Shown: piece by piece, positions 16,251-24,016 of the stretch
Layout of the letters: each line of letters starts with the position of its first letter
How positions within the stretch are numbered: position 1 is the stretch's first letter
Assembly: GCA_022790615.1 (NCBI GenBank)
Contig: JAAVXK010000030.1
Coordinates: forward strand, 1 to 34,520
DNA from: Lachnospiraceae bacterium
Lineage (GTDB): Bacteria; Bacillota; Clostridia; Lachnospirales; Lachnospiraceae
DNA length: 34,520 nucleotides
Direction of reading: 5' to 3'
Made by a program: the position numbers and the translations under genes
Notes under the pieces: generated by a model
What the model was told of the DNA's origin: nothing
The model's input: only the letters and a program-made list of their open reading frames with translations
Database searches by the model: none

Positions 16251-16282
16251 ACTATACCCCGCAGCAGGCTGCGGGGTATAGT
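16251..16282. terminator. Perfect 14-bp hairpin past the unknown secreted-protein gene
   Basis: ACTATACCCCGCAG and CTGCGGGGTATAGT are perfect arms around CAGG. It lies 44 bases beyond the minus-strand stop at 16326. Its core is identical to the hairpin at 5691-5716. A second short palindrome, TAAGCCGTCGGCTTA, follows at 16291-16305. Confidence 0.7.
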
Positions 16283-16325
16283 TGTAAGAATAAGCCGTCG
16301 GCTTATAATGTTTTTCACTGTCTTA

Positions 16326-17402
16326 TCACTTCATCTGCATCTTCGTAAATGAAACCGATTTCATAAAATCAGCGTCATCCGTATTCACATTGTATGTACT
16401 GATATAGACTATGAAGCCGTCATACACAAACATTTTCTGACAAAAATTTGTTCCATCGTTGTACTTTTTCGTACACATCAGACACCGGGTCTCGCTGCCA
16501 TCCACTAAAATACTGTCTTCCGTCCAACACTTCGTTCCTATAACCGTATTCTGCTCTACTCCGTCAAACACCTCATATATGTTTTGGTTCTCATTCAATA
16601 TTATACCCTGCTTTTCCGCTAAGAAGCGAAGAACGTCAGAATTATTGCACAGCTCCTTTTCTTCCGCCGACAAAGGATTAATGGAAACGCTGTTCCCGAC
16701 TCCGCAGTAAAATGTCATAGTTGAATATCGGGAGCCGACCTCCACTTTAGAAATACCCGTGTTCCCCGCCTGAACGGAAGGAACACAGATAAAACCGATG
16801 TCACTGTACAATTCCACTATATTTTTAAATGCGCCGTCCTTAACCGTCTTTGCGTCGGGACTGTTCATCCAATGAATCATAGATTCCGGAGTTTCGGCAC
16901 GATAATAAGTCGTACCAGTCATAGGCACATCCAATATAGCGCCATTATCATCCCCAACAGGATATTTGGTGACATTATCCGGCGGTACGGTGACATCCGG
17001 AACCGGTGTATTTGGGGTTTGTGCATTCTGATTTTGCTTATCCGGAATGAGAGTATTTAATCCATTCCATTCTGCGTTTTTCCTGTTTCTTTTTTTATCT
17101 TTCTTATTGCTTGTTTTTTTCTTTATTACAAATGAATACTTCTTAACCTTTTTGCCTTTTATAACTTTTACGGTACATTTTCCGCACTTTAACGCTCGCA
17201 CCTTCCCCTTTTTCAAATGCTTAACAATCCCGGGGTTGCTGATTTTCACTTTGATATCCCTGCCGGCTTTCAATTGATAAGTATCTCCCATACAAAGATT
17301 AATTCTTTTTGCCGATACCGCGTCCGCGTTCAAAACTATCATGCACGCCATACATAATGCAGACAAAGCTGTAATTGTCAGCGCCGTCTTTTTTTTCATC
17401 AT
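16326..17402 (-). CDS. Secreted protein with Ig-like module and unknown C-terminal domain
   Basis: This 358-residue protein has a signal peptide (about 1-31), a shorter lysine-rich Ig-like module (about 32-95), a basic then Pro/Thr-rich linker (96-150) and a C-terminal domain of about 205 residues. The last part is not recognised. It holds several cysteines, five of them between about residues 248 and 322, and looks like a compact alpha/beta domain. The start has a strong AAAGGAGGAG site 5 bases before the first of two ATG codons. The N-terminal module relates it to the two esterases and the DUF3237 protein nearby, so it may also work at the cell surface or on xylan. No function is assigned. 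Confidence 0.75.
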   Translation of the reverse strand: MMKKKTALTITALSALCMACMIVLNADAVSAKRINLCMGDTYQLKAGRDIKVKISNPGIVKHLKKGKVRALKCGKCTVKVIKGKKVKKYSFVIKKKTSNKKDKKRNRKNAEWNGLNTLIPDKQNQNAQTPNTPVPDVTVPPDNVTKYPVGDDNGAILDVPMTGTTYYRAETPESMIHWMNSPDAKTVKDGAFKNIVELYSDIGFICVPSVQAGNTGISKVEVGSRYSTMTFYCGVGNSVSINPLSAEEKELCNNSDVLRFLAEKQGIILNENQNIYEVFDGVEQNTVIGTKCWTEDSILVDGSETRCLMCTKKYNDGTNFCQKMFVYDGFIVYISTYNVNTDDADFMKSVSFTKMQMK

Positions 17403-17743
17403 AGGTCTCCTCCTTTAAGCTGTCCTTCATGAAACGGTTTTACAGTAAAGTACTTTTTATTCCTGTATTCATTGACCCGGACTGCATACCTGACTGCAAA
17501 ATTTATACTGTGTAACTTACTATATTTATATAATAAAATACACGGTGTGAGATGTCAACATATCTATATTCTTTTTCCCGAATAGTATTCGGTATCTCCT
17601 TATATCTTGCCATTTCGTTTTTATCGCCACAGAAAAATCAGGTGCCATTCCGGTATATGGAAACGAATGCAAAGCAACTAAAAATATACTATGATAAATC
17701 GGAACATATTGTGCTCTGTAAAAATTATTATTTTGAATGCTAC

Positions 17744-17794
17744 AAAAAAGGGACAGGCTGCACCGGCGCTAAATTTGCCGGCAGGACTGTCCCT
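17744..17794 (-). terminator. Intrinsic terminator of the GH30 xylanase gene
   Basis: On the minus strand, AGGGACAG pairs with CTGTCCCT, with an inner CTG-CCGGC/GCCGG-CAG stem, and a run of six T follows at once. It lies 60 bases beyond the stop at 17854. The remaining 17403-17743 stretch is AT-rich; an 89-codon plus-strand frame that overlaps this hairpin is not credible. Confidence 0.85.
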
Positions 17795-17853
17795 CTATAC
17801 GTCACTAAGTTAAACTGTTAGTTAAAATATTAGTCAAATACTTAGATGAACCA

Positions 17854-19581
17854 TCAGTCTACAGGTTCAAATGACCATACCTGGTTCGTACCTTCCCAAT
17901 ATCCGTTTTGTACAACATTTGTATTATCTGCCACGCGCAGGTGCAGACCACTCTTTCCGTTCGTAACCTTCGTCATAATACCAAACTGACCGGCCGTAGA
18001 CGCCGCCTTGCATGAGAACTGCTGTGCGTCGCCGCTGTATGCGTGATATATTCCGATATTGGTATTATCTTCGGTGCCTGCGCAGCTTACGTCAAGCATG
18101 AAATTGCCAAGCGCACTTGAAAGTGTAAAGTATCCGTTGTCAAGTTTGTTCAGATACCATCTTTGTCCGAGTGCGCCGGTCTTATACCCAGCCTCAACGT
18201 TCTGTCCGGCTTCGCCGACATTTCCGGTTACCTGGAGATATTTCCCAGAAGCAGGGTTTTTAATATAATACCAACCGTTTGACGGAGCCGATGTTGAAAC
18301 CGAGCCGTTTTTCAGACTGCATACAAATGTAGACACGCTGTTTTCCGGCAGATAAGCCCAAAAACCGTTGTCTGTAAGCGCAAGGTTCGAAGTCTTTGCC
18401 AGATTTTCACTTGCAGATGTGCGGTAACGGTCTACTTTCGTTATATTCTGTCCATTTACTGTGAACTTCTGACTGACTGCCGCACCCTTGTTTACCGCTA
18501 CAATAACTGCTTTTCCGTCCCCGGTATACGCAGACACATATACCCCATTGTTTGGATTTTCCGTCGCAGATACTCTGCGGTAACCGGGACGTACAAATTT
18601 CGAATACTGAGCCATACAATAACCACGTTTACTGATGGTTCCATCCTCTTTCATCGGGCTGTAACTTCTGCGGATGTACCACCAAACATACGTCTGCAGA
18701 TTATTTACCATGGCTTTGTGGATGTGCTCTGAAACACCGAGAGCCTCCGGCCATAAGTCAGCAGAATTGGCATTACTGTTCGGATAATATACTTCCGTCA
18801 TCCACAGTTCTTTTCCGCCGCCTTTCTGCTGGAAGAGAGGATATGCAAAATTATTAAAGCTCGTACCGTATAGATGGGTTCCTAATATTTCTATGTTAGA
18901 GAGAGCCTGCGGGTCATTCAGTATCGGGTCAGACATGTTCTTATTGTATGAAAACGATTCCGGAGCAATCAGCCGGCAATTAATGGAACCGGCATAATAT
19001 TTAAGGAATGTTAAAATCTCGCTTGCCGTCCACCATGTCCAGTCGTGGCCGTAATCAGGCTCATTTGCCATAGAAATTGCATATAGGTTCACTCCATTAT
19101 TCTTCATGTATGTAACAAAGTTATTAAGATGCTTCGCGTATTCTCCATATTTGTCGTATCGCAAACGCTTTGCCTTCGTATCGCCGTTGCGGTTGAACGT
19201 CTCTATCATGCTGTCCGGCGGATTCCACGGCGTAGCAAAAACAATACAGCCTTTCGCAATCGCCGCCTTAGCGGTAGCTACTTCCTTGTACCAGTTGTTG
19301 CTGTTCGAATCAATATATATCCTTAGAACAGATAACCCCAACTGGTTCTCACCGTTTCCAAAAGCGGTTTCCCGCTGTGAAACCGTCAGGTCCCCCGCCC
19401 AGGAAGGATGATTCATACCGCCAAAACCACGTATCTCCTGATGCTTCGCCGATATATTGATTACGGCATCACCGGCTGCCTGCGCCGGTTTGGCATTACC
19501 CATAAAAATGCCAAGCGCCATAGCCATACATAATGCACCCGCCAATACTGTACGTACTACTTTATTAACTTTAAACCCCAT
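17854..19581 (-). CDS. xynC: Secreted GH30 glucuronoxylanase with ricin-type lectin domain
   Basis: This 575-residue secreted enzyme cuts the beta-1,4-xylan backbone at sites directed by glucuronic acid side chains. It has a signal peptide (cleavage near AQA at 36), a GH30 barrel plus side beta-domain (about 40-425) and a ricin-B/CBM13-like domain (about 435-573). Catalytic residues are Glu174 (acid/base, SMANEPDY) and Glu263 (nucleophile, LWMTEVYYP). The motif WWYIRRSYSPMKEDG (301-314) carries the Arg that binds glucuronate in the GH30_8 subfamily. A QxW-like repeat pattern (QRWYL, QVWSF) supports the lectin. AAGGAGG is 12 bases upstream of the ATG. It lies near two CE1 esterases but is transcribed alone and ends in a clear terminator. 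Confidence 0.93.
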   Translation of the reverse strand: MGFKVNKVVRTVLAGALCMAMALGIFMGNAKPAQAAGDAVINISAKHQEIRGFGGMNHPSWAGDLTVSQRETAFGNGENQLGLSVLRIYIDSNSNNWYKEVATAKAAIAKGCIVFATPWNPPDSMIETFNRNGDTKAKRLRYDKYGEYAKHLNNFVTYMKNNGVNLYAISMANEPDYGHDWTWWTASEILTFLKYYAGSINCRLIAPESFSYNKNMSDPILNDPQALSNIEILGTHLYGTSFNNFAYPLFQQKGGGKELWMTEVYYPNSNANSADLWPEALGVSEHIHKAMVNNLQTYVWWYIRRSYSPMKEDGTISKRGYCMAQYSKFVRPGYRRVSATENPNNGVYVSAYTGDGKAVIVAVNKGAAVSQKFTVNGQNITKVDRYRTSASENLAKTSNLALTDNGFWAYLPENSVSTFVCSLKNGSVSTSAPSNGWYYIKNPASGKYLQVTGNVGEAGQNVEAGYKTGALGQRWYLNKLDNGYFTLSSALGNFMLDVSCAGTEDNTNIGIYHAYSGDAQQFSCKAASTAGQFGIMTKVTNGKSGLHLRVADNTNVVQNGYWEGTNQVWSFEPVD

Positions 19582-19619
19582 ATTTAATAAAAACCTCCTT
19601 AAAATTAAATTTTCCGCCT

Positions 19620-19809
19620 TTCTATTGTAAAATATATAAACAATATATCACATACGATTCCCCCAATAAAAAAATCTGCCTCCTTTCCATCTCTTATTTA
19701 ATAACTGTTTATATATAATTTACAATAGAACTTGTTCGGTTTTATTATTATATTATAAGGTTTAATATATTGCAATACATTTTTCCTTATTATTGTAATT
19801 TTATTGTAA
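19620..19809 (-). promoter_or_regulatory. Repeated TATTGTAA motifs upstream of the GH30 gene
   Basis: TTCTATTGTAAA occurs at 19620-19631, and its inverse lies at 19719-19730; the two copies match over 18 of 19 bases. Further TATTGTAA copies lie at 19791-19798 and 19802-19809, one helical turn apart, and the palindrome TATTGCAATA is at 19768-19777. These are candidate regulator sites in a very AT-rich region. No -35/-10 pair was assigned. Confidence 0.35.
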
Positions 19810-19835
19810 GTTTTGGATATATTTATATTATTATC

Positions 19836-20582
19836 TTACACTATCTCTCCATCCGTCGATACGGTCACAACCCTCCACGGAATAAACTTTCCGCTGTTTT
19901 TAAGCGCCTGTGTAGCAGCTCTCTCAAGACCTCCGCAACAGGGTACCTGCATCCTTACTATTGTAACGCTCTTAATATTGTTGTTAGCAATGATTGCAGT
20001 CAGCTTGTCAGTATAATCACCCTCATCAAGTTTCGGACATCCGATAAGCGTAATACGGTCTCTGATAAATTCGTTATGAAAATTTCCATAAGCATAAGCC
20101 GTGCAGTCGGCGGCAATGAGCAAATCGGCATTTTCAAAATACGGAGCGTTAACCGGCATAAGCTTTATCTGTACGGGCCACTGCATCAACCAGCTTTCTA
20201 CGGGCAGTACAGCGCGGGAAGCCTTTAACTCAGCTTCATTTCTCATAATAGTCTTTGCGCTTGTTCCGGGACATCCGCACGGAAGCTTCCCACTGGTATT
20301 GTTATTCTGGGTATTACTATGACCCGTCATATCATTACCTGCATTTTTCCGTTTCGCTGCAAGCACTGCTTTCTCGTCATAAGCAGGAGCCTCCCGTTCT
20401 TCAAATGAAATAGCGTCCGCGGGACATGCAGGCAGACAGTCGCCAAGACCGTCGCAATAATCCTCGCGCGTAAGCTTTGCTTTCCCGTCTATCATCTCAA
20501 TCGCGCCTTCATGGCATGCAGCCGCACATGCACCGCAGCCGTTACATTTATCTTCATCAATTTTAATTATTTTTCTAATCAT
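19836..20582 (-). CDS. Fe-S protein with N-terminal 2[4Fe-4S] ferredoxin domain
   Basis: This 248-residue protein begins with a bacterial ferredoxin domain: CNGCGACAAACHEG and CDGLGDCLPACPAD. The second motif has an extended spacing after its first Cys, typical of this protein group. The remaining part (about 80-248) has further Cys motifs: LPCGCPG, ADCTAY, IGCPKLDEGD and VPCCGG. These suggest more metal or Fe-S binding, but the domain function is unknown. The frame extends to TTG at 20594; ATG 20582 is preferred because residue 1 then begins the usual MIRKIIKIDEDKC start. The GAGG site is 13 bases away and lies inside a hairpin. It is divergent from a Crp/Fnr gene, a pairing that suggests redox or stress regulation. 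Confidence 0.83.
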   Translation of the reverse strand: MIRKIIKIDEDKCNGCGACAAACHEGAIEMIDGKAKLTREDYCDGLGDCLPACPADAISFEEREAPAYDEKAVLAAKRKNAGNDMTGHSNTQNNNTSGKLPCGCPGTSAKTIMRNEAELKASRAVLPVESWLMQWPVQIKLMPVNAPYFENADLLIAADCTAYAYGNFHNEFIRDRITLIGCPKLDEGDYTDKLTAIIANNNIKSVTIVRMQVPCCGGLERAATQALKNSGKFIPWRVVTVSTDGEIV

Positions 20583-20594
20583 AGTTTGTACCAA

Positions 20595-20662
20595 GCCTCA
20601 GGCAAAAATGCTTGCATTTTTATTTGAGGCGCAAACACAAAGAGGAAAAGATGTGTGTTTGC
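20595..20662. promoter_or_regulatory. Two adjacent perfect hairpins between the Fe-S protein and Crp genes
   Basis: The first hairpin (20595-20630) pairs GCCTCA with TGAGGC and AAAAATGC with GCATTTTT. On the minus strand it contains the GAGG ribosome site of the Fe-S protein gene. The second hairpin (20631-20662) pairs GCAAACACA with TGTGTTTGC. They lie directly next to each other. Confidence 0.55.
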
Positions 20663-20715
20663 AATATATCCTTTCTTCTATAATTTTTTTCACCCTATTT
20701 ACTCGGTGTTTTTTC

Positions 20716-20773
20716 TTGCTTTTGTGTCTACACTATACTATAATTACAAAAAATATTATGTTGTTTTTACAAC
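20716..20773 (+). promoter_or_regulatory. Promoter and downstream palindrome of the Crp/Fnr-type gene
   Basis: TTGCTT (20716-20721) is followed after 17 bases by TATAAT (20739-20744). Just downstream, GTTGT-tttt-ACAAC (20760-20773) is a perfect palindrome, similar in layout to an FNR/CRP site. This would be suitable for autorepression. The leader is about 37 bases. Confidence 0.5.
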
Positions 20774-20787
20774 GAAATGAGGATTTT

Positions 20788-21447
20788 ATGAAAGAATATG
20801 TTTCTGTTCTTACAACTACGCGTTTGTTCGCCGGGATAAGCGGTGAAGAAGTTGTAGGAATGCTTGATTGTCTCTCAGCAAAAACCCGCGCTTATAAAAA
20901 AGATGAATATATATTCAGACAGGGCGACAAAGTGAATTTTATTCCCATATTAGTGAAGGGCAAAATCCACATAAGACGCGATGATTTTTGGGGCAACCGC
21001 AGTATTGTCAATATAATCGAAGCAGGAGAAATGTTTGGGGAAGCTTATGTACCGCCTGAAAGCGGCCCGATATTAAATGATGTCGTCGCACTGGAGGACT
21101 GCGCGGTCATATTTTTCGATTTGCAAAAAATATTAACGGCCTGCCCGTCCGCATGCCGCTTTCACAAGACGTTAATTCAAAATCTGTTCTTTGTAATATC
21201 TGAAAAAAACAGAAAGCTTATACAGAAACTTGGACACATGTCAAAACGCTCCACCCGTGAAAAACTGGTTTCTTACCTGTCAGAAGAGGCAAAAAAACAA
21301 AACAGCAGCTCAATTACCATTCCGTTTAACCGTCAGCAGCTTGCTGATTTTCTATCGGTGGATAGGAGCGCAATGTCGAACGAACTGTGCAAAATGCGGG
21401 ACGACGGACTGTTGGTTTTTCAGAAAAATAAGTTTACGCTGCTGTAG
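20788..21447 (+). CDS. Crp/Fnr family transcription regulator
   Basis: This 219-residue regulator has an N-terminal cyclic-nucleotide-binding-like domain (about 15-130) and a C-terminal winged helix (about 150-215) with the recognition stretch FNRQQLADFLSVDRSAMSNEL. No N-terminal cysteine cluster for an FNR-type [4Fe-4S] site is seen, so it is not a classical oxygen sensor; the ligand is unknown. The frame stays open upstream to 20608, but the ATG at 20788 has a GAGG site at good spacing and lies behind a matching promoter. It is divergent from the ferredoxin-like protein, which is a likely target. It converges with the macro-domain gene, with a 24-base gap. Confidence 0.92.
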   Translation: MKEYVSVLTTTRLFAGISGEEVVGMLDCLSAKTRAYKKDEYIFRQGDKVNFIPILVKGKIHIRRDDFWGNRSIVNIIEAGEMFGEAYVPPESGPILNDVVALEDCAVIFFDLQKILTACPSACRFHKTLIQNLFFVISEKNRKLIQKLGHMSKRSTREKLVSYLSEEAKKQNSSSITIPFNRQQLADFLSVDRSAMSNELCKMRDDGLLVFQKNKFTLL

Positions 21448-21471
21448 CTAATTCTCCCATATTTTATATTC

Positions 21472-21996
21472 TTAGTTTGCACACAACTTATCAACTTCCG
21501 CCTTATACACGCTTTCAGTGTTAGAATCAAATAATACCCATTCTACAAGGTCGAAACTATCCCCATGCTTCATTAAAAATTCTCTTACTGTGTTAACGGC
21601 AATTTTTGCCGCTGATTCAACCGGAAAACTGTATACTCCGGTGGATATAGACGGAAATGCAATTGTTCTTATTCCATGTTCAAGCGCAAGCTGCATGGAA
21701 TTATTATAGCAGGCGGCAAGAAGCTCAGGCTCCTGATTGCTCCCGCCTCTCCAGACTGGTCCCACGGTATGAATTACATAGTCGCACGGAAGATTGTATG
21801 CCCCGGTAATCTTTGCCTGCCCTGTTTCACAGCCGCAAAGTTTCCGGCACTCCTTTAAAAGTTCGGGACCCGCAGCCCTGTGAATAGCGCCGTCAACACC
21901 GCCTCCGCCCAAAAGTGAGTTGTTGGCGGCATTTACGATTGCCTGAACATCCGTGATTGTTGTAATATCTCCCCTGACAGTTCTTATTAAGTTCAT
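21472..21996 (-). CDS. Macro-domain ADP-ribose/O-acetyl-ADP-ribose hydrolase
   Basis: This 174-residue protein is a single macro domain of MacroD/YmdB type. Signature residues for ADP-ribose binding and hydrolysis are visible: [31 protein letters not shown] (the catalytic loop, about 9-39) and the phosphate loop [11 protein letters not shown] (about 115-125). Members remove ADP-ribose from proteins or deacetylate O-acetyl-ADP-ribose. The start overlaps the stop of the DUF188 gene by 4 bases (ATGA), so the two are translationally coupled. It is the last gene of a minus-strand cluster with a PAS protein and converges with the crp gene. The exact substrate cannot be read from sequence. Confidence 0.92.
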   Translation of the reverse strand: MNLIRTVRGDITTITDVQAIVNAANNSLLGGGGVDGAIHRAAGPELLKECRKLCGCETGQAKITGAYNLPCDYVIHTVGPVWRGGSNQEPELLAACYNNSMQLALEHGIRTIAFPSISTGVYSFPVESAAKIAVNTVREFLMKHGDSFDLVEWVLFDSNTESVYKAEVDKLCAN

Positions 21997-22457
21997 TCCG
22001 GCACCTCTCTATCCTTCTTAGCCTGACGGAGCATCTTTTCAAAGCTCTCCGCAAATCTGTTATCATCTTCCTCTGTTCTTTTTCGCGGTCCCTTTATATG
22101 GCCTTTCAAACCGCTGCGCCTTGCCTTTTTATTCATATGCCTTTCCATCAGCATACCGTCGATATTATCATCCGTATACCATTTTCCCGACTGATGAATG
22201 GCGTATGCGCCCTTTCCAAGCGCCATAGCCGCAACCCCGTAATCCTGGGAAACAACAATATCTCCTGCATGACAGATACTTATCAGTTTATAATCAACAG
22301 CGTCAGCCCCGGCCCCGACTACAATCACCTCGCTGTAATCCGAAGTCAGAATATGATTTGTATCGCAAAGTAATTTTACAGCGACGCCATATTTTTTTGC
22401 CATTGTTTCCACTATATGAACTACGGGACATGCGTCCGCATCTACAAAAATCTGCAT
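21993..22457 (-). CDS. yaiI: YaiI/YqxD family (DUF188, UPF0178) protein
   Basis: This 154-residue protein belongs to the DUF188/UPF0178 family, a PIN-like fold with likely nuclease activity that is not well characterised. The N-terminal [12 protein letters not shown] and the central [10 protein letters not shown] and [17 protein letters not shown] motifs are diagnostic, with conserved acidic residues (Asp6, Asp8) in the usual places. A basic C-terminal segment ([15 protein letters not shown]) follows. It is translationally coupled to the macro-domain gene downstream. The PAS gene upstream ends 32 bases before its start, so all three probably share one transcript. SD: an AAGGTGAT-like site before the ATG. 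Confidence 0.92.
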   Translation of the reverse strand: MQIFVDADACPVVHIVETMAKKYGVAVKLLCDTNHILTSDYSEVIVVGAGADAVDYKLISICHAGDIVVSQDYGVAAMALGKGAYAIHQSGKWYTDDNIDGMLMERHMNKKARRSGLKGHIKGPRKRTEEDDNRFAESFEKMLRQAKKDREVPE

Positions 22458-22489
22458 ATTATCACCTTTGAAACTAAAAAATCATTTTC

Positions 22490-22894
22490 CTACCACAAAT
22501 CATACAGCTTCATCGTCTCCCTGTTCCTGAACTCATGCTTTTCATAATATCCAATCAGCTTACCTCCCGAACGCAGGGCCACCATGTAAACATCCCTGTT
22601 CTGCTTTTCGTTATAAGAAATGTATACAATATTGTGGTCCAAAGCCTCCGAAAACCATTCGACAATCTGCCGCATCTTCTCTCTGGAGTCCTCATTGTGG
22701 CAGTCCATGATACTACGTCCGACAAGCTCATTGCCGCCCCACTTTGCATATTTCTTTGCCCCTGCCGGATTCATGTATATAATTTCATGTTTAAGATTGC
22801 AAATTACAATTGAACATAAGTCCTGTTCTATGATGCTTTTATAAAATTCATATATTGCAGCGCCCGATTCTTTTTCTTTCCCGTCATTATCCAT
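22490..22894 (-). CDS. Stand-alone PAS domain protein
   Basis: This 134-residue cytoplasmic protein is essentially one PAS domain (about 20-115): SIVICNLKHEIIYMNPAG, then a ...LVGRSIMDCHN segment and a C-terminal GKLIGYYEKHEFR strand. It has no output domain, so it may bind a small ligand or partner protein and pass a signal in trans. A Cys/His pair (DCHN) could support haem or metal binding, but that is speculative. The ATG follows GAGGTG at about 8 bases. It is the first gene of the PAS-DUF188-macro cluster. Confidence 0.85.
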   Translation of the reverse strand: MDNDGKEKESGAAIYEFYKSIIEQDLCSIVICNLKHEIIYMNPAGAKKYAKWGGNELVGRSIMDCHNEDSREKMRQIVEWFSEALDHNIVYISYNEKQNRDVYMVALRSGGKLIGYYEKHEFRNRETMKLYDLW

Positions 22895-23184
22895 ATTATT
22901 TCACCTCAAAACCAAATTAGCTGATTCAGTAAATCCAATTCACCTTTTATATACGGTTCAACATCAAAACTTTTTTTCACCATTATCAAATACTATTATT
23001 ATCTGATAAGGACAAATCGCCTCCACTTGAATTGCAGTTAGTCTTAACATAGCAAAACACGTCCGGGTTAATTTTCATATGTCATATTCCTCAAACGGGT
23101 TTTGTTCCATACCCTCTGCCTTACTTTACAATAATATAAGTGATAGATTTACGTTTTTATCATATTATACACAAATACAGCAAA

Positions 23185-23274
23185 CTATACAATTGTAAAA
23201 CAGGTTACTTTTTTGCCAAAGTTTATATCGTATTCTATAATTATTTCATATCTGTCATCATATGCCGTCTTCAT
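23185..23274 (-). CDS. Possible 29-residue small protein
   Basis: This is an open frame of 29 residues beginning MKTAYDDRYEIIIEYDINFG, with a strong GGAGG ribosome site 9 bases before its ATG. Nothing identifies a family, and no clear promoter was seen. Downstream on the same strand a further 30-codon frame (22986-23078) follows GAGG at 10 bases. Both lie in the otherwise gene-free 22895-23640 stretch. They may be small genes, or decayed pieces of one; treat as tentative. Confidence 0.3.
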   Translation of the reverse strand: MKTAYDDRYEIIIEYDINFGKKVTCFTIV

Positions 23275-23606
23275 TGTCTTTTACCTCCGTTCATTATCCG
23301 GGCACTCCCGCTGACCCGCACTCCTTAAAACACCGCATTACAAAACATTCCTGTTTTCTTCGACTACACGCGGCAATCTGTGTTTTTCTTCATTTTCCTC
23401 ATCTTATCTTTAAATGAAACAAATATTCTCATGCAGTATTTGCAGTATTCCGTATTACTGACACGCCTATAATAACACAGATAATTTATAAATATTTATA
23501 TTTGGTACAATTTGCAATTTTTTGAGTATAATTTGCACGTTTCAGGGTTCACCCGAGCCTGCGCGTCTGATAAATATCTGATAAACCCGTTTGCGTATTT
23601 TCCAAG

Positions 23607-23660
23607 TTGACAAATATATATCGCAGTGCTATACTGTATATTGCAGTGCGATATATCGCA
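23607..23660 (+). promoter_or_regulatory. padR promoter with palindromic operators
   Basis: TTGACA (23607-23612) and TATACT (23630-23635) are separated by 17 bases, an excellent sigma-A promoter. ATATATCGCA in the spacer is mirrored by TGCGATATAT just downstream, and TGCGATATATCGCA (23647-23660) is itself a perfect palindrome. GCAGTGC also occurs twice. This fits PadR autorepression. Confidence 0.7.
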
Positions 23661-23680
23661 CCGAATAGAGAGGTGGTTAC

Positions 23681-24016
23681 ATGGACGCGCACATCAGGAA
23701 AGTATACGCACCCATGACGGAAACGGGATTTTACATTCTATTATGCCTGCGGGAAACAATGCACGGTTACGGTATCGTTCAGAAAGTCGAGGCCCTGACA
23801 CGGGGGGAAATAAAGCTCAGCCCCGGAACCATGTACGGAAGTCTTTCAAAAATGGAAAAAGACGGACTGATTCGTTTTGTTCGGGAAGAAGATAAGAGAA
23901 AACTGTATTGTATCACGGATTTGGGAACCCAGGTTCTGGAATTGGAAATGAAACGAATTGAGCGCCTATACCGCACTATGAAGGAGGTACGGGAAAATGA
24001 ACGACAAAAAAATTAA
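23681..24016 (+). CDS. PadR family transcription regulator
   Basis: This 111-residue protein is a PadR-type winged-helix repressor. The motif FYILLCLRETMHGYGIVQKVE and the KLSPGTMYGSLSKMEKDGLI segment (about 18-70) form the DNA-binding domain, and a C-terminal helix (LELEMKRIERLYRTMKE) serves dimerisation. Its own strong promoter is packed with palindromes, so it is probably autorepressed. Its last 20 bases overlap the following DUF2812 gene, a pairing seen often in Firmicutes in which the regulator controls the membrane protein. The AGAGGTGG site lies about 5 bases before the ATG. Confidence 0.93.
   Translation: MDAHIRKVYAPMTETGFYILLCLRETMHGYGIVQKVEALTRGEIKLSPGTMYGSLSKMEKDGLIRFVREEDKRKLYCITDLGTQVLELEMKRIERLYRTMKEVRENERQKN

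Noticed and set aside
17552-17821. 89-codon plus-strand open frame
   Set aside because: It has no credible ribosome site and runs over the strong terminator of the GH30 gene.
23140-23328. 62-codon plus-strand open frame
   Set aside because: There is no ribosome site, and it overlaps a better-supported small frame on the other strand.
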